Below are positions 17,279 through 25,450 of a stretch of DNA of 46,334 nt, in pieces. The DNA is taken from assembly GCA_964462945.1 (NCBI GenBank), contig CAYWZW010000041.1, forward strand, positions 1 through 46,334, given 5' to 3'. Each line of letters begins with the position of its first letter. The stretch's first letter is position 1. The position numbers and the translations under genes are program-made. Source of the DNA: GCA-020343675 sp964462945 (lineage in GTDB: Bacteria > Planctomycetota > Phycisphaerae > Sedimentisphaerales > Anaerobacaceae). The notes beneath the pieces are model-generated. The model saw nothing but the letters and a program-made list of their open reading frames with translations. It had not been told where the DNA came from and did no database searches.

Positions 17279-18427
17279 CTACGGGTCTCTTACGCCCCGA
17301 AAGCCCATAATACTGCTCTCTTTGAGCGGCAGTTGCGTGGCCCCGGTGATGGCATCGCAGGCCGCCGGGACAGCCATCCACGAACCGCCCCGCACGACTC
17401 GAAAACCGTCCAGGCCGGCGTGATGCGAAGTCGAATACCAGTCCAGCGTCCATTCGGCCACGTTGCCTGCCAAATTGCAGACCCCGTACGGGCTGGCGAA
17501 TTTGCTGAAGCTTCCCACCGGCGCCGTGTAAGCGAATCCGTCGTCCTCGCCGTCGTAGTTGCATCGGAAAACACCGCCCTCATTCGGCGATTCATCGCCC
17601 CATGGATAGCGCCGTTCCGGTTTGGGATTGGGCTTCTTTTTCGTTTCGTCGCCGTCGAGATAAATGCCGCCACGAAGGGCCTTTTCCCATTCGGCTTCGG
17701 TCGGCAGTCTCAACCCGCACCACTGCAGGAAATTCGTCGCGTCGTACCACGATACATAAGTGACCGGATAGTTTTCGCGGCCCGCTTCGACGCGGTACGT
17801 ATGGTCGTCGTTGCGGATGATGCCGCACCGGTCACTGTTGTTCATCCGCGAATTCCAGCCGGCTCCCTCGGTCCCAACCTCGTTGAGATAATCGGCGTAC
17901 ATGGAAATGGTGGTTTCGGACCTGGCCATATAAAATAGTGGAAGAACAGGCTCCGGCGTAATCTCCTTTGATTCGTCCCGTCCCTCGCCCGGCAGGCTTT
18001 TCATAATGAATTTTCCCGCCGGAATCCGCGCCATGGCGATGCCGCGAACGTGAACCTTCACCTGGTTGGCGTCGGCGAAGCTGGTCTGTTCCGTGCCCCA
18101 CCAGACGATCTGCTTACGTCCCGGCCTGTCAACAATGTCAAAACCGTTGCCCCGCAGAGAAGCCATCGGCACGAGCTGCCAGCCCGCCTCGCGTCTGGCG
18201 GGCGAGCTTTTGCCTGCATCCCGGCTGTAGCGGACGAAAACGTACGCCGGCGAGGCCTCCGAAATGTTCGGATCGTTCACATCGTACTCGATGATTATCT
18301 TCAGGCCGCCTAATTCCGTGGACTCCTGCCTGAGCTTCACGTTGGAGATTTCCAGCCATTGGCAATAAGAGCAATGGCAGCATACTACAGCGAGGCCGGC
18401 AGACAGCAAGAGTCTATGTAACATCAT
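17279..18427 (-). CDS. Exported SUMF1/FGE-sulfatase domain protein, probably not a formylglycine enzyme
   Basis: 382 residues with a hydrophobic N-terminal signal (LLLSAGLAVVCC). Residues about 20-135 form a beta-rich N-terminal region, followed by a SUMF1 (formylglycine-generating-enzyme-like) domain with GLRLPTEAEWEKALRGG, YPWGDE, YGVCNLAGNVAEWTLDWY and VVRGGSW. In true FGEs the segment after RGGS carries two copper-binding cysteines (Cys-His-x-Ser-x-Cys type). Here it reads GGSWMAVPAAC, so only the second Cys is present. The protein more likely uses the SUMF1 fold for binding or another role. It lies between an exported oxidoreductase and the DUF5107 protein, all on the minus strand. Tandem ATGs at 18427 and 18424 are both possible; the second has better spacing from AGGGA. 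Confidence 0.85.
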   Translation of the reverse strand: MMLHRLLLSAGLAVVCCHCSYCQWLEISNVKLRQESTELGGLKIIIEYDVNDPNISEASPAYVFVRYSRDAGKSSPARREAGWQLVPMASLRGNGFDIVDRPGRKQIVWWGTEQTSFADANQVKVHVRGIAMARIPAGKFIMKSLPGEGRDESKEITPEPVLPLFYMARSETTISMYADYLNEVGTEGAGWNSRMNNSDRCGIIRNDDHTYRVEAGRENYPVTYVSWYDATNFLQWCGLRLPTEAEWEKALRGGIYLDGDETKKKPNPKPERRYPWGDESPNEGGVFRCNYDGEDDGFAYTAPVGSFSKFASPYGVCNLAGNVAEWTLDWYSTSHHAGLDGFRVVRGGSWMAVPAACDAITGATQLPLKESSIMGFRGVRDP

Positions 18428-18454
18428 TTCCCTGCGCGCTCAGTCAGATGGTTC

Positions 18455-19783
18455 CTATACGTTATCCGGCACGATCCAGGGGGCGCGATACTCGCGCTTC
18501 AGAAACTTATTGGCCTGATCGCAGTTTGTGAACGTCTCGGTCTGCGGATCGAATTCGAGCCTTTGGTTCCCAACCCGATACGATATGTTGGCCAGGTGAC
18601 ACAGCAACACGGAATGGTGGCCGATTTCGACGTCGGCGTTGGGCTTCTGCCGAGACCGGATACACTCGATAAAATTGTCCTGATGCTCCTTGTCGGCTTG
18701 ACGGCCGTATTCGGAACGCACCAGCTCACCCTGGGCGTCATACGCCTGCCAGCCGTCACCGTGCCTGCCGTAATACATGAACCCTTCGGTTCCCAGCACT
18801 TCCACCCTCGTGCCGTTGAACGGCCAGTTCGGGAAGCGGTCTGTATCCCGAATCTCCGTGGGCGTCTTGGTCATATAGGGCGTCCACAGGGCGGCCTCCA
18901 TCAGCAACGTGAGCGAGCCGTATTCATAGGCGGCCAGTTGCGTGTCGGGTGTGTCCCGCCCGTCTTTCAACGCGATGACGCCCCCGGCGTGAGAGACGCT
19001 CTTCGGGTACGGCAGGTCATTGATTAAATAGCGAGCCAGGTCCAACTGATGGACGGCGTCACCGGCGATGGGACCGCAGCTATACTCCCACTGGTTCAGC
19101 CAGTGAAGGCTCGGATTATACGGCGGTTTCGGCGCCGGGCCGCACCACATATCGTAATCGAATCCCTCCGGAACCGGCTGGTCGGCAACCTGTTTCTGCC
19201 TGGGGTGCTGCATCATATTGAATACGCGGACAAGGTAAATCTCACCCAGTTTGCCCGATTCAATGTACTCTTTGGCCTTCTTCGTGTAGGGGGCGCTGCG
19301 CGACTGCATACCGACCTGGACGACCCGCTTATACTTGCGGGCCGCCTCAACCATCTTTCTACCCTCCCAGACGTTGTGGGCCATTGGTTTTTCCACATAA
19401 ACGTCCTTGCCGGCCTGGCAGGCCATAATCGTTCCCAGCCCGTGCCAGTGGTCAGGCGTGGCGTTAATCAGGACATCGACGCTGCGGTCGTCAAGAATCT
19501 TGCGAAAATCCTGTACCAGCGTTGTTCTTTTGTTCTGAGCCTCTTCCACCGCCTCGCGAGCCCGGGCGAAGCGCCTGCTGTCGGCGTCGCATAGGTAGGC
19601 GATTTCCACATCCGCTCGTGCGGCGAATCTCTCCGCCAGGAACGTGCCCCGACCCCCCAGCCCCATCACGCCCATGATAACCTTGTCGTTGGCCGCGTAT
19701 GTCCTGGGATGCGACAATAGCGTAAGGCCGGCGGCGGTCCCGATAGAACCTTTCATAAACTGGCGACGATTTAGTGATTTCAT
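18455..19783 (-). CDS. Tat-exported Gfo/Idh/MocA family oxidoreductase
   Basis: 442 residues from ATG 19783, preceded by AGGAG with good spacing; the ORF opens 24 codons earlier without a signal. Twin-arginine signal NRRQFMKGS is followed by a hydrophobic stretch. The N-terminal Rossmann domain has VMGLGGRGTF (NAD(P)-binding glycine pattern), NATPDHWHG and the family motif EKPMAHN. The C-terminal alpha/beta domain includes GDAVHQLDLARYLI, with the H-x-x-D pattern expected in the catalytic region. Members oxidise or reduce sugars or inositols; the substrate is not predictable here. It would be the first gene of a minus-strand run with the SUMF1 and DUF5107 genes, and is divergent from the DegT-family gene. 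Confidence 0.92.
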   Translation of the reverse strand: MKSLNRRQFMKGSIGTAAGLTLLSHPRTYAANDKVIMGVMGLGGRGTFLAERFAARADVEIAYLCDADSRRFARAREAVEEAQNKRTTLVQDFRKILDDRSVDVLINATPDHWHGLGTIMACQAGKDVYVEKPMAHNVWEGRKMVEAARKYKRVVQVGMQSRSAPYTKKAKEYIESGKLGEIYLVRVFNMMQHPRQKQVADQPVPEGFDYDMWCGPAPKPPYNPSLHWLNQWEYSCGPIAGDAVHQLDLARYLINDLPYPKSVSHAGGVIALKDGRDTPDTQLAAYEYGSLTLLMEAALWTPYMTKTPTEIRDTDRFPNWPFNGTRVEVLGTEGFMYYGRHGDGWQAYDAQGELVRSEYGRQADKEHQDNFIECIRSRQKPNADVEIGHHSVLLCHLANISYRVGNQRLEFDPQTETFTNCDQANKFLKREYRAPWIVPDNV

Positions 19784-19994
19784 AGTTTCTCCTATAGAAC
19801 GCTTCAAGCGGCAATTGCCCTTGCCCATAAAGGTCAGGACTGATAATATCCACACGAAGCCGGCTGTACAAGAGTTTCCCGGATGTCGGCGAACAGATAT
19901 TTAAAAATTAGGCTGGCATCGGGCGGCCCGCTCGGGTATTATTATGCCTATTGAGACAAATTACAGAATTCTTACAAATTGAAGGGAGATCACG

Positions 19995-21344
19995 ATGAAT
20001 AGAAAGAATTTAACCAGACGAGAGTTTTTGGCTGTGGCATCAACCGGAACTATCGCTGCCGTCGCGACGGGCGCAGTCCCTGCGTACGGAAACGTAGCCA
20101 AGAAAGCGGACAAACCCGCGATCCTCGGCGGCCAGGCCCTCAGAACCAAGCCGTTTCCAGGCTGGCCGGTCTGGGATAAATCGGCCGAGGAGTCCGTGTT
20201 GGCCATACTGCGCAGCGGAAACTGGTACAGAGGTCAGGGCAATACAGTTACCGAATTCGAGGCAAAGTATGCCGAGATGCTGGGGGCCAAGCGCTGCGTC
20301 TGCACGGTCAACGGCACCAACGCCCTCCTTACCGCCCTGCACATCCTGGATGTCGGAGTCGGCGACGAGGTGATTGTCTCGCCGTACACGTTCATCGCCA
20401 CGTATAACGTGGTCCTCAACTCCTCCGCCCTGCCGGTATTCGCCGACACCGACCCGGAAACCTTCCAGATCAATCCGGACAAGATCGAAGAGAGAATCAC
20501 CGAAAGGACCAGAGCGATCCTGCCGGTCCACATTCTCGGGTTGCCGGCCAATATGGACAAGATCCTTGCCATTGCCAAGAAGCATAACCTCGTCGTCATA
20601 GAAGATGCGTGCCAGGCGTGGCTTGCCGAATGGAGAGGCAAGAAGGTCGGCACGTTAGGCAACTTAGGATGCTTCAGCTTCCAGAACTCCAAACATCTGC
20701 CCATCGGCGAAGGCGGCGCCGTGGTCGGAAACGACGAAGAGATGATGGACAGAGTCATGTCGTTCCACAACTGCGGCAGGCCTTATGGAAGTGTCAAGAA
20801 GACCAGCGGCTATCCGATCGTTGGCACCAACCGCAGGATGACAGAATACCAGGCGGCCATAGGGCTTTCGCAGATCAAACGCATAGAAAGCGATACGCAA
20901 AGACGCAACGAGAACGCCCAATACCTGACGTCGAAAATCAAAGACATTCCCGGCATCGTCCCTCACAAGCTCTACGAAGGCGTGACCAGAGCAGCATACC
21001 ATTTGTACCCGTTCCGGTACAAGAAGGAACAGTTCAACAACGTGCCGAGGGCAAGATTCCTGGCCGCCCTGGAGGCCGAAGGCATCCCCTGTTCCGGCGG
21101 GTACGGGCCGCAATACAGAGACGGCTTGATTGAAGCGGCGCTGAGCTCCAAGAATTTCACAAGGAGCTTCCCGAAGGTCCGGCTGGACCAGTACCGCAAG
21201 GAGCTGAACTTTCCGGCCAACGAGCAGCTTTGCGAAGAAGCAGTCTGGTTCACTCAGAACCTGCTGCTCGGACCAAAACAGGACATCGACGACATAGCAA
21301 ACGCCATACAGAAGCTCTACGAAAACAGAGACAAGCTCGCGTAA
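19995..21344 (+). CDS. DegT/DnrJ/EryC1/StrS-family aminotransferase with a Tat signal
   Basis: 449 residues; the start at 19995 is supported by GAAGGGAG eight bases upstream. Residues 1-33 form a twin-arginine signal (LTRREFLAVAS then an Ala/Thr-rich hydrophobic core). The rest is a full PLP-dependent sugar aminotransferase fold: GNWYRGQGNTVTEFE, CTVNGTNALLTALH, VIVSPYTFIATYN, ILPVHILGLPANMD, VIEDACQAW and CFSFQNSKHLPIGEGGA with the PLP-binding Lys at 233. These enzymes normally aminate nucleotide-linked keto sugars in the cytoplasm, so a Tat-exported form is unusual; it may be periplasmic or be part of a Tat-exported dehydrogenase pair with the divergent Gfo/Idh gene. Family certain, substrate unknown. 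Confidence 0.9.
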   Translation: MNRKNLTRREFLAVASTGTIAAVATGAVPAYGNVAKKADKPAILGGQALRTKPFPGWPVWDKSAEESVLAILRSGNWYRGQGNTVTEFEAKYAEMLGAKRCVCTVNGTNALLTALHILDVGVGDEVIVSPYTFIATYNVVLNSSALPVFADTDPETFQINPDKIEERITERTRAILPVHILGLPANMDKILAIAKKHNLVVIEDACQAWLAEWRGKKVGTLGNLGCFSFQNSKHLPIGEGGAVVGNDEEMMDRVMSFHNCGRPYGSVKKTSGYPIVGTNRRMTEYQAAIGLSQIKRIESDTQRRNENAQYLTSKIKDIPGIVPHKLYEGVTRAAYHLYPFRYKKEQFNNVPRARFLAALEAEGIPCSGGYGPQYRDGLIEAALSSKNFTRSFPKVRLDQYRKELNFPANEQLCEEAVWFTQNLLLGPKQDIDDIANAIQKLYENRDKLA

Positions 21345-21597
21345 CCCGAGACGATCTGGTTGCTGAGGGTTCCAACGTGTGGGCTTTGACGGTGCCCGGC
21401 GCCTATGCTCCGGGCCGAAAGCTTTCATTCTGCCGGCAACTTTATAGCTGCCGGAAACATGCCGCCGGCCTTCATACAAAACCTCTGCAGAACGTCATTG
21501 CGAGGCCCGATCCATCGACCCGGCGCCGGACGGGAGGGCCGCGGCAATCTCCTGATTGGCTGATAGCCACGAAGACACTAAGCCACGAATTTCCCCT

Positions 21598-21640
21598 TCG
21601 ATATTGGATATTCCTTGTTCAATATTCGATATTCAATCCT
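21598..21640. repeat. ATTCGATATTCAAT repeat cluster
   Basis: Reads TTCGATATTGGATATTCC then TTGTTCAATATTCGATATTC, near-palindromic units shared with 17244-17274 and 38052-38094. Confidence 0.8.
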
Positions 21641-21689
21641 GATTGCCTGTTAGCTTGATCACCTGCCTCCTGTTATCCCGGTTCCCTGC

Positions 21690-21805
21690 TGTCCTGTATT
21701 CCGTATTCTATATTCTGCCATTGTAATTCCCTAACTCCTTGTTTCGCAATGAGATACATTCTATCGCCGTCACATTCTGTATCCTGTATCCTGTATTCTG
21801 TCTTT
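21690..21805. repeat. CCTGTATTCTG-type degenerate repeats
   Basis: Two clusters (about 21690-21720 and 21773-21805) of TGTCCTGTATTCCGTATTCT and TGTATCCTGTATCCTGTATT units. They match the complement of the ACAGAATACAG units downstream of the giant gene at 10868-10900. Confidence 0.65.
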
Positions 21806-21953
21806 TTGACTTTTTTTAAGATTTTCAGAAAATCATTATCAACATTTGCTCCCCGACAATCGCTTTATAAAGTAGAAGGGCCGGATAGGCCCCCAAAAGC
21901 CGGAATTCGGGATTCGTGATTGAAAATCCCGCCGGAGCAGTGTAGATTTGTGC

Positions 21954-22066
21954 TTAGCCAGCAATGACGCGAGACATCTTGGATTTAGGCTTCTTGATAA
22001 TGTCTTTGGGACCCGCGTAGAAAACGATGGCCGGCCTGGATAAACCTGAATAAACTTTGAGGTAAG
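21954..22066 (-). pseudogene. Possible 3' remnant of an unidentified gene
   Basis: An open frame without a start codon ends at the TAA at 21954-21956 and encodes a C-terminus that looks protein-like (SRPAIVFYAGPKDIIKKPKS, then KMSRVIAG). A stop codon closes it upstream after about 36 codons. I do not recognise it. It could equally be chance. Confidence 0.25.
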
Positions 22067-22108
22067 ACTAACTTCCCGATCACAAAGAGGAGGTTGAAGG
22101 AGAATCGA

Positions 22109-23518
22109 ATGCGCCACGAAACAGCAGTTCTCAAAGTATCAGAGATCATTGAATTCAAAAAGAGAAACCTTCTGCTCGTTGATGAGGAATATCAACGAGG
22201 AGCTGTTTGGAGCCTGCGGCAGGAAAGACTGCTTATTGATTCCATTCTCCGGGAGTATCCCATTCCTAAGTTTTATTTTCATCTCACATCGAGCGAGTAC
22301 GGAGGACTTGCGAATAGGTCGTACCAAATAGTGGACGGACAACAAAGAATCAATGCCATTTATAAATATATGAATAACGGATTCAAACTTTACGATCCCA
22401 AGAAAGATAGAACGGGATTACCCCGATTTTTGGATGACAAGCAGTGTTCCTGGGCCGGAATGACTTTCGAGAGTTTGCCACAAGAACTGAAAGATAAATT
22501 TTTGAACACTGACTTGCAGGTTTCAGTTGTTAAAAGCGACAACATAAATGAGATCCGAGAATTATTTGTTCGCCTACAAGCTGGATTACCGCTTAACTCG
22601 CAAGAAAAAAGAGATGCGTGGCCCGGAGAGCTTTCAAAATTCATAATAAAGACAGCTGGCAAGAAACCAAGTGTTATAGGACATGACTTCTGGGCCCAAC
22701 TTAAACATAGCGGGACGGACAAGAGAGGATCCCTCAGGCAAGCTTGTGCACAGGTATTCATGACATTTTATACGAGGCACACGAATGGTAACATTTTTTG
22801 CGGGATTGGTTCTCAGCATATTGACGAATTTTACCGGCACCTGCTTGATTTTGATCCGAGGTCACCTGGCTCGATGGTTGCCCGCTTCTACAGGGTACTC
22901 GACAAGGCATATGAGGTTTTACATTCCTCAAAAGGAAAACGACCTCCACTTAGAGTGCATACAGTTCTGCATTCACTTCTGTTAATAGATGCTTTGCTCG
23001 ACCATTTTACCGATGAATGGGAAGCGAAGTTTGCAAAAGCATTAGACAGATTCTTGCTTGAGCTTTCAAAAGCAACAAAAGAGAGGGATGAAAGCAACGA
23101 GTTTTGGGCGCATTATGGTATTTTAGCAAGAACAGATTCAACCAGAAAAGAAACCATATCGAGACGACATGAATTCTTCGTTAAGAAGATGGTTGATTTT
23201 ATGCAGCCTTTGAAAAGAAGGGATCCTAAGCGGATTTTCACACGTGAGGAAAAAGAACTCCTCTATTTCCTGCAAGAAAAAAGATGTGCAATGTGTAATA
23301 ATGAAATAGCCTGGGAGGACGCCGAAGCACATCATGTGGAGGCACATACAAATGGTGGACCAACTCTAATTCAAAATGGGCAAATTGTGTGCACGAAATG
23401 TCACCCACGCGGTGCTGGGAGTTATGGCAATGTTAATAATAATGTGAAGAACGAAAATGCCTTAGGGTGGGACAATGAGGAACTTAATATGGAAGATGAT
23501 GAAGAAGATACAGAGTAA
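22109..23518 (+). CDS. DUF262 and HNH endonuclease domain protein
   Basis: 469 residues from ATG 22109, with GAAGGAGA just upstream; a TTG at 22094 is too close to its GAGGAGG. The N-terminal DUF262 (GmrS-type, ParB/Srx-like) domain has YQRGAVWSLRQERLLIDSIL and IVDGQQR (DGQQR at 76-80), the nucleotide-handling motif of this group. The C-terminal HNH nuclease has two zinc-type pairs, CAMC (393/396) and CTKC (428/431), with His408-His409 between them. DUF262-HNH proteins are commonly restriction or anti-phage nucleases (GmrSD-like, SspE-like), which is the likely role here. Its AT-rich base use differs from the flanking GC-rich genes and suggests acquisition. No methylase or phosphorothioation gene is adjacent. 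Confidence 0.85.
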   Translation: MRHETAVLKVSEIIEFKKRNLLLVDEEYQRGAVWSLRQERLLIDSILREYPIPKFYFHLTSSEYGGLANRSYQIVDGQQRINAIYKYMNNGFKLYDPKKDRTGLPRFLDDKQCSWAGMTFESLPQELKDKFLNTDLQVSVVKSDNINEIRELFVRLQAGLPLNSQEKRDAWPGELSKFIIKTAGKKPSVIGHDFWAQLKHSGTDKRGSLRQACAQVFMTFYTRHTNGNIFCGIGSQHIDEFYRHLLDFDPRSPGSMVARFYRVLDKAYEVLHSSKGKRPPLRVHTVLHSLLLIDALLDHFTDEWEAKFAKALDRFLLELSKATKERDESNEFWAHYGILARTDSTRKETISRRHEFFVKKMVDFMQPLKRRDPKRIFTREEKELLYFLQEKRCAMCNNEIAWEDAEAHHVEAHTNGGPTLIQNGQIVCTKCHPRGAGSYGNVNNNVKNENALGWDNEELNMEDDEEDTE

Positions 23519-23865
23519 TAATGCATATATAGTAGCGTAGGGTGGGGCTTGCCCCACCTTCAAGAATGTCACGCGCTTTGGTCGGTGGGCTAAATCGCAC
23601 CCTGCATAACCGAATTAGTCGCGAGTTTCCGCTATCGGCTGGAATTAAGTATGGCGTCCCCAATGGCACTAAGTTAAGGGAATTGGGGCCCAAAGGACAG
23701 TTTGTTTACCAGCGAAATCACTGAGATTTCCAATCAAACGGCACTCTTAGTCAGCCTCGAAAGCGGTTGAATATGCTTAACTTAGTGCCATTATATGGTG
23801 TCCCCGAATTCGTCATGCAGTAATATGTTTTGACAAATTAGAAAATTTTGAGTTAGGATAAGAGT
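23519..23865. other. Gap with a hairpin and a MITE-like element
   Basis: 347 bases. A perfect GGTGGGGC/GCCCCACC hairpin at 23541-23558 follows the HNH gene but has no T-tract. The MITE-like element 23662-23792 is listed separately. Short open frames here are not gene-like. Confidence 0.7.
23662..23792. mobile_element. 131-bp MITE-like element with 17-bp perfect inverted ends
   Basis: AATGGCACTAAGTTAAG (23662-23678) is the exact complement of CTTAACTTAGTGCCATT (23776-23792). The 97 bases between encode nothing convincing. No target-site duplication is obvious. Directly outside each end lies a copy of a TATGGYGTCCCC motif (23650-23661 and 23794-23805). Confidence 0.65.
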
Positions 23866-24363
23866 ATGAAAAAAGAAGAAAAAGAATATTATCCAATAAT
23901 TAAAGATAAATTAGAGGAACTTCTGAAAATAAAAACTCAGAATTTCTATTTAGAAATCACAGCAAATAAAAAATTCAGTGACAAATTGAAAGCCGAGATT
24001 AGAAAAGATAGAGATATAATTTTTCAATTTTTAAAAGAGGCATCTCCAGATGTCACAGGATTTATAAAGAACAACTATTCTTCGGATTTTATTGTTGTTG
24101 AATTTAAAAGAGAAAAGATAAGGTTAGATGATATTTATCAAACAAGAAAATACAGAGATTTGTTTGCGTCCAAATTTGCTTTTTTGATTTCTTTGGAACC
24201 TATTCCTGAAGAAATAAAAAGACTACATAAAGTTACTTATCCACTCTTATCTACTCAAGGTACATATGAAGCCTTTATTCTTGTCTGTTTTAACGAAGAC
24301 ACCGGAGAATTTAAAGAATGGTACGCAGAGAATCCTTTTGAAAAGGATCTCTACTGGAAGTAG
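23866..24363 (+). CDS. Small PD-(D/E)XK nuclease-like protein
   Basis: 165 residues; the ATG follows GGATAAGAGT. Not recognised as a named family. The middle has a plausible PD-(D/E)XK core: Pro61-Asp62 in SPDVTGF, then Glu79-x-Lys81 at the end of a hydrophobic strand (DFIVVEFKRE), followed by a helix rich in charged residues. That spacing is typical of restriction-type endonuclease folds. The protein is very rich in Lys, Glu and Ile, and the gene is strongly AT-rich, far from the base use of the chromosome around it. Position between the HNH nuclease and another nuclease-like gene fits a defence or mobile-element context. Function is inferred only from motif and context. Confidence 0.6.
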   Translation: MKKEEKEYYPIIKDKLEELLKIKTQNFYLEITANKKFSDKLKAEIRKDRDIIFQFLKEASPDVTGFIKNNYSSDFIVVEFKREKIRLDDIYQTRKYRDLFASKFAFLISLEPIPEEIKRLHKVTYPLLSTQGTYEAFILVCFNEDTGEFKEWYAENPFEKDLYWK

Positions 24364-24600
24364 GCTTAATCATAAAGCTATGATAAGGGTAATTGTTTCA
24401 AACGTATCCTGTCTGGTATTAAAGAATAGTAAACAGTAATGCGGCCTGGGAATAGCGACAATGTGCCTCTGGGAAAAGTCGATCCAGTCTGCAAAAATAC
24501 GTTGGTTCTTTGAAAAGATGGGTATTAGATGTGTAGATGGAGGGTTTCGTTTTCTCCTCCTATTAACGGCTAAAACCTATCCTTTTATTTTTGCTAATAT
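24364..24600. other. Gap between two nuclease-like genes
   Basis: 237 AT-rich bases with a small GGAGG/CCTCC hairpin at about 24538-24560 and no recognised promoter. The next ATG has no ribosome-binding site. Confidence 0.5.
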
Positions 24601-25050
24601 ATGATTGAGATAATCGATAAAGTCACAGCGGTATGTTTCATCGTTAATACTAAAAAGAGAGACGAAATTCACGAAGATTTTTTAGATAGATTAAGGAGAT
24701 TGTTCGTGAGAAATGGATATCGAGTTCGTTTAGAATATCCACTGCGTTTTTATTCAATAATAAGGAGAAGCGGCGATAAGGTTTCGAGAAATGGGAACTT
24801 AGACTTATTAGCGGTTAAAAATGAGCAGAAGATTGCGATCGAATTTGATAATGGGATCCATCTGAAATTCAAGAGTATTGAAAAGCTTTTTCAAGTCGAT
24901 GCTGACTTATGCATCGGAATTGTTAGGGGTAAGTTAAAAACATTTGATGCAAATATCGAGAGGATTGAACAGGTCAAAGAAGAATTTGGGTTTTTAAAGA
25001 AAGATTTTTGGCTGATTATTGCATCTGACAAGGTTGCTCACAAAGTATAG
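24601..25050 (+). CDS. Small PD-(D/E)XK-like protein, family not named
   Basis: 149 residues. Residues 62-85 have the pattern of a nuclease core: Asp68 in NGNLDLLAV, a beta strand, then Glu81-Phe-Asp83 in IAIEFDNG; the expected Lys of the E-x-K pair is Asp here, with Lys residues shortly after (LKFKSIEKL). This resembles variant PD-(D/E)XK domains in which the Lys moves to the following helix, but a degenerate or unrelated fold is possible. The gene is AT-rich like the previous one. No Shine-Dalgarno sequence precedes ATG 24601, so the start is uncertain; no good alternative downstream is obvious. Confidence 0.55.
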   Translation: MIEIIDKVTAVCFIVNTKKRDEIHEDFLDRLRRLFVRNGYRVRLEYPLRFYSIIRRSGDKVSRNGNLDLLAVKNEQKIAIEFDNGIHLKFKSIEKLFQVDADLCIGIVRGKLKTFDANIERIEQVKEEFGFLKKDFWLIIASDKVAHKV

Positions 25051-25450
25051 GTTTTTACGTTAGTTGAAAAGAAGCAGGTCCCCGCGCCCTCACTACGGGG
25101 GATAATTTAGGTTCTAATGATGTCGGCGATTTTCATTAGGCGGGAGGTGTTGTCGCGCTCGGCTTCTGAAAATTTTTTGAATTTTCTATTGACAAAATTT
25201 CTACAAAAGTTAAACTACAAATAATCCATACGTGGGGACACCATACTTATTAGTAGAAGCAGCCGGGAAATTCGTATGCTGGTCAGGGAGTTCCAAATAA
25301 CGAATGAACGAAAAGAAGGATGAAACAACCTGCAAATGGTGCAAAGTCTCATTGCCTCCATCACATGAGGGACGAAATCGGGGGACGCCATATATAAATT
25401 CGTCTCTCGTGAAGCGTGAAGCGTCATTCGTCATCATCGAGTAACATACG
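25051..25450. other. Gap at the right border of the AT-rich island
   Basis: 400 bases. It holds a GC-rich minus-strand piece at about 25104-25200 that could be the last 35 codons of a broken gene (ending SEAERDNTSRLMKIADIIRT then TAA), and an element with the GGGGACRCCAT motif at 25234 and 25381 (listed separately). No intact gene is seen. Confidence 0.55.
25234..25391. repeat. Paired GGGGACRCCAT motif element
   Basis: GGGGACACCATACTTA (25234-25249) and GGGGACGCCATATA (25381-25394) are direct copies 147 bases apart. The same two variants occur on the other strand at 23651 and 23795, 144 bases apart and in the same order, so the pairs face each other around the two nuclease-like genes. The sequence inside the two elements does not match. 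Confidence 0.6.

Larger units (their letters stand above)
21345..22108. other. Repeat-rich gap with no convincing intact gene
   Basis: 764 bases. It contains a decayed CGTCATTGCGAG...GCGGCAATCTC repeat (21493-21552), a cluster of ATTCGATATTC/ATATTGGATATTC units (21598-21640), and tandem-like CCTGTATTC/CTGTATCCTGT units (21690-21805). Minus-strand remnant-like coding sequence near 21954-22066 is listed separately. It forms the left border of the AT-rich island. Confidence 0.7.

Noticed and set aside
23542..23724. 60-codon frame containing KYGVPNGTKL
   Set aside because: It spans a hairpin and the MITE-like element; the peptide is a translation of the repeat motifs.
25210..25437. 75-codon minus-strand frame with two YGVP segments
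   Set aside because: Both YGVP segments are translations of the paired GGGGACRCCAT motif; no ribosome-binding site.
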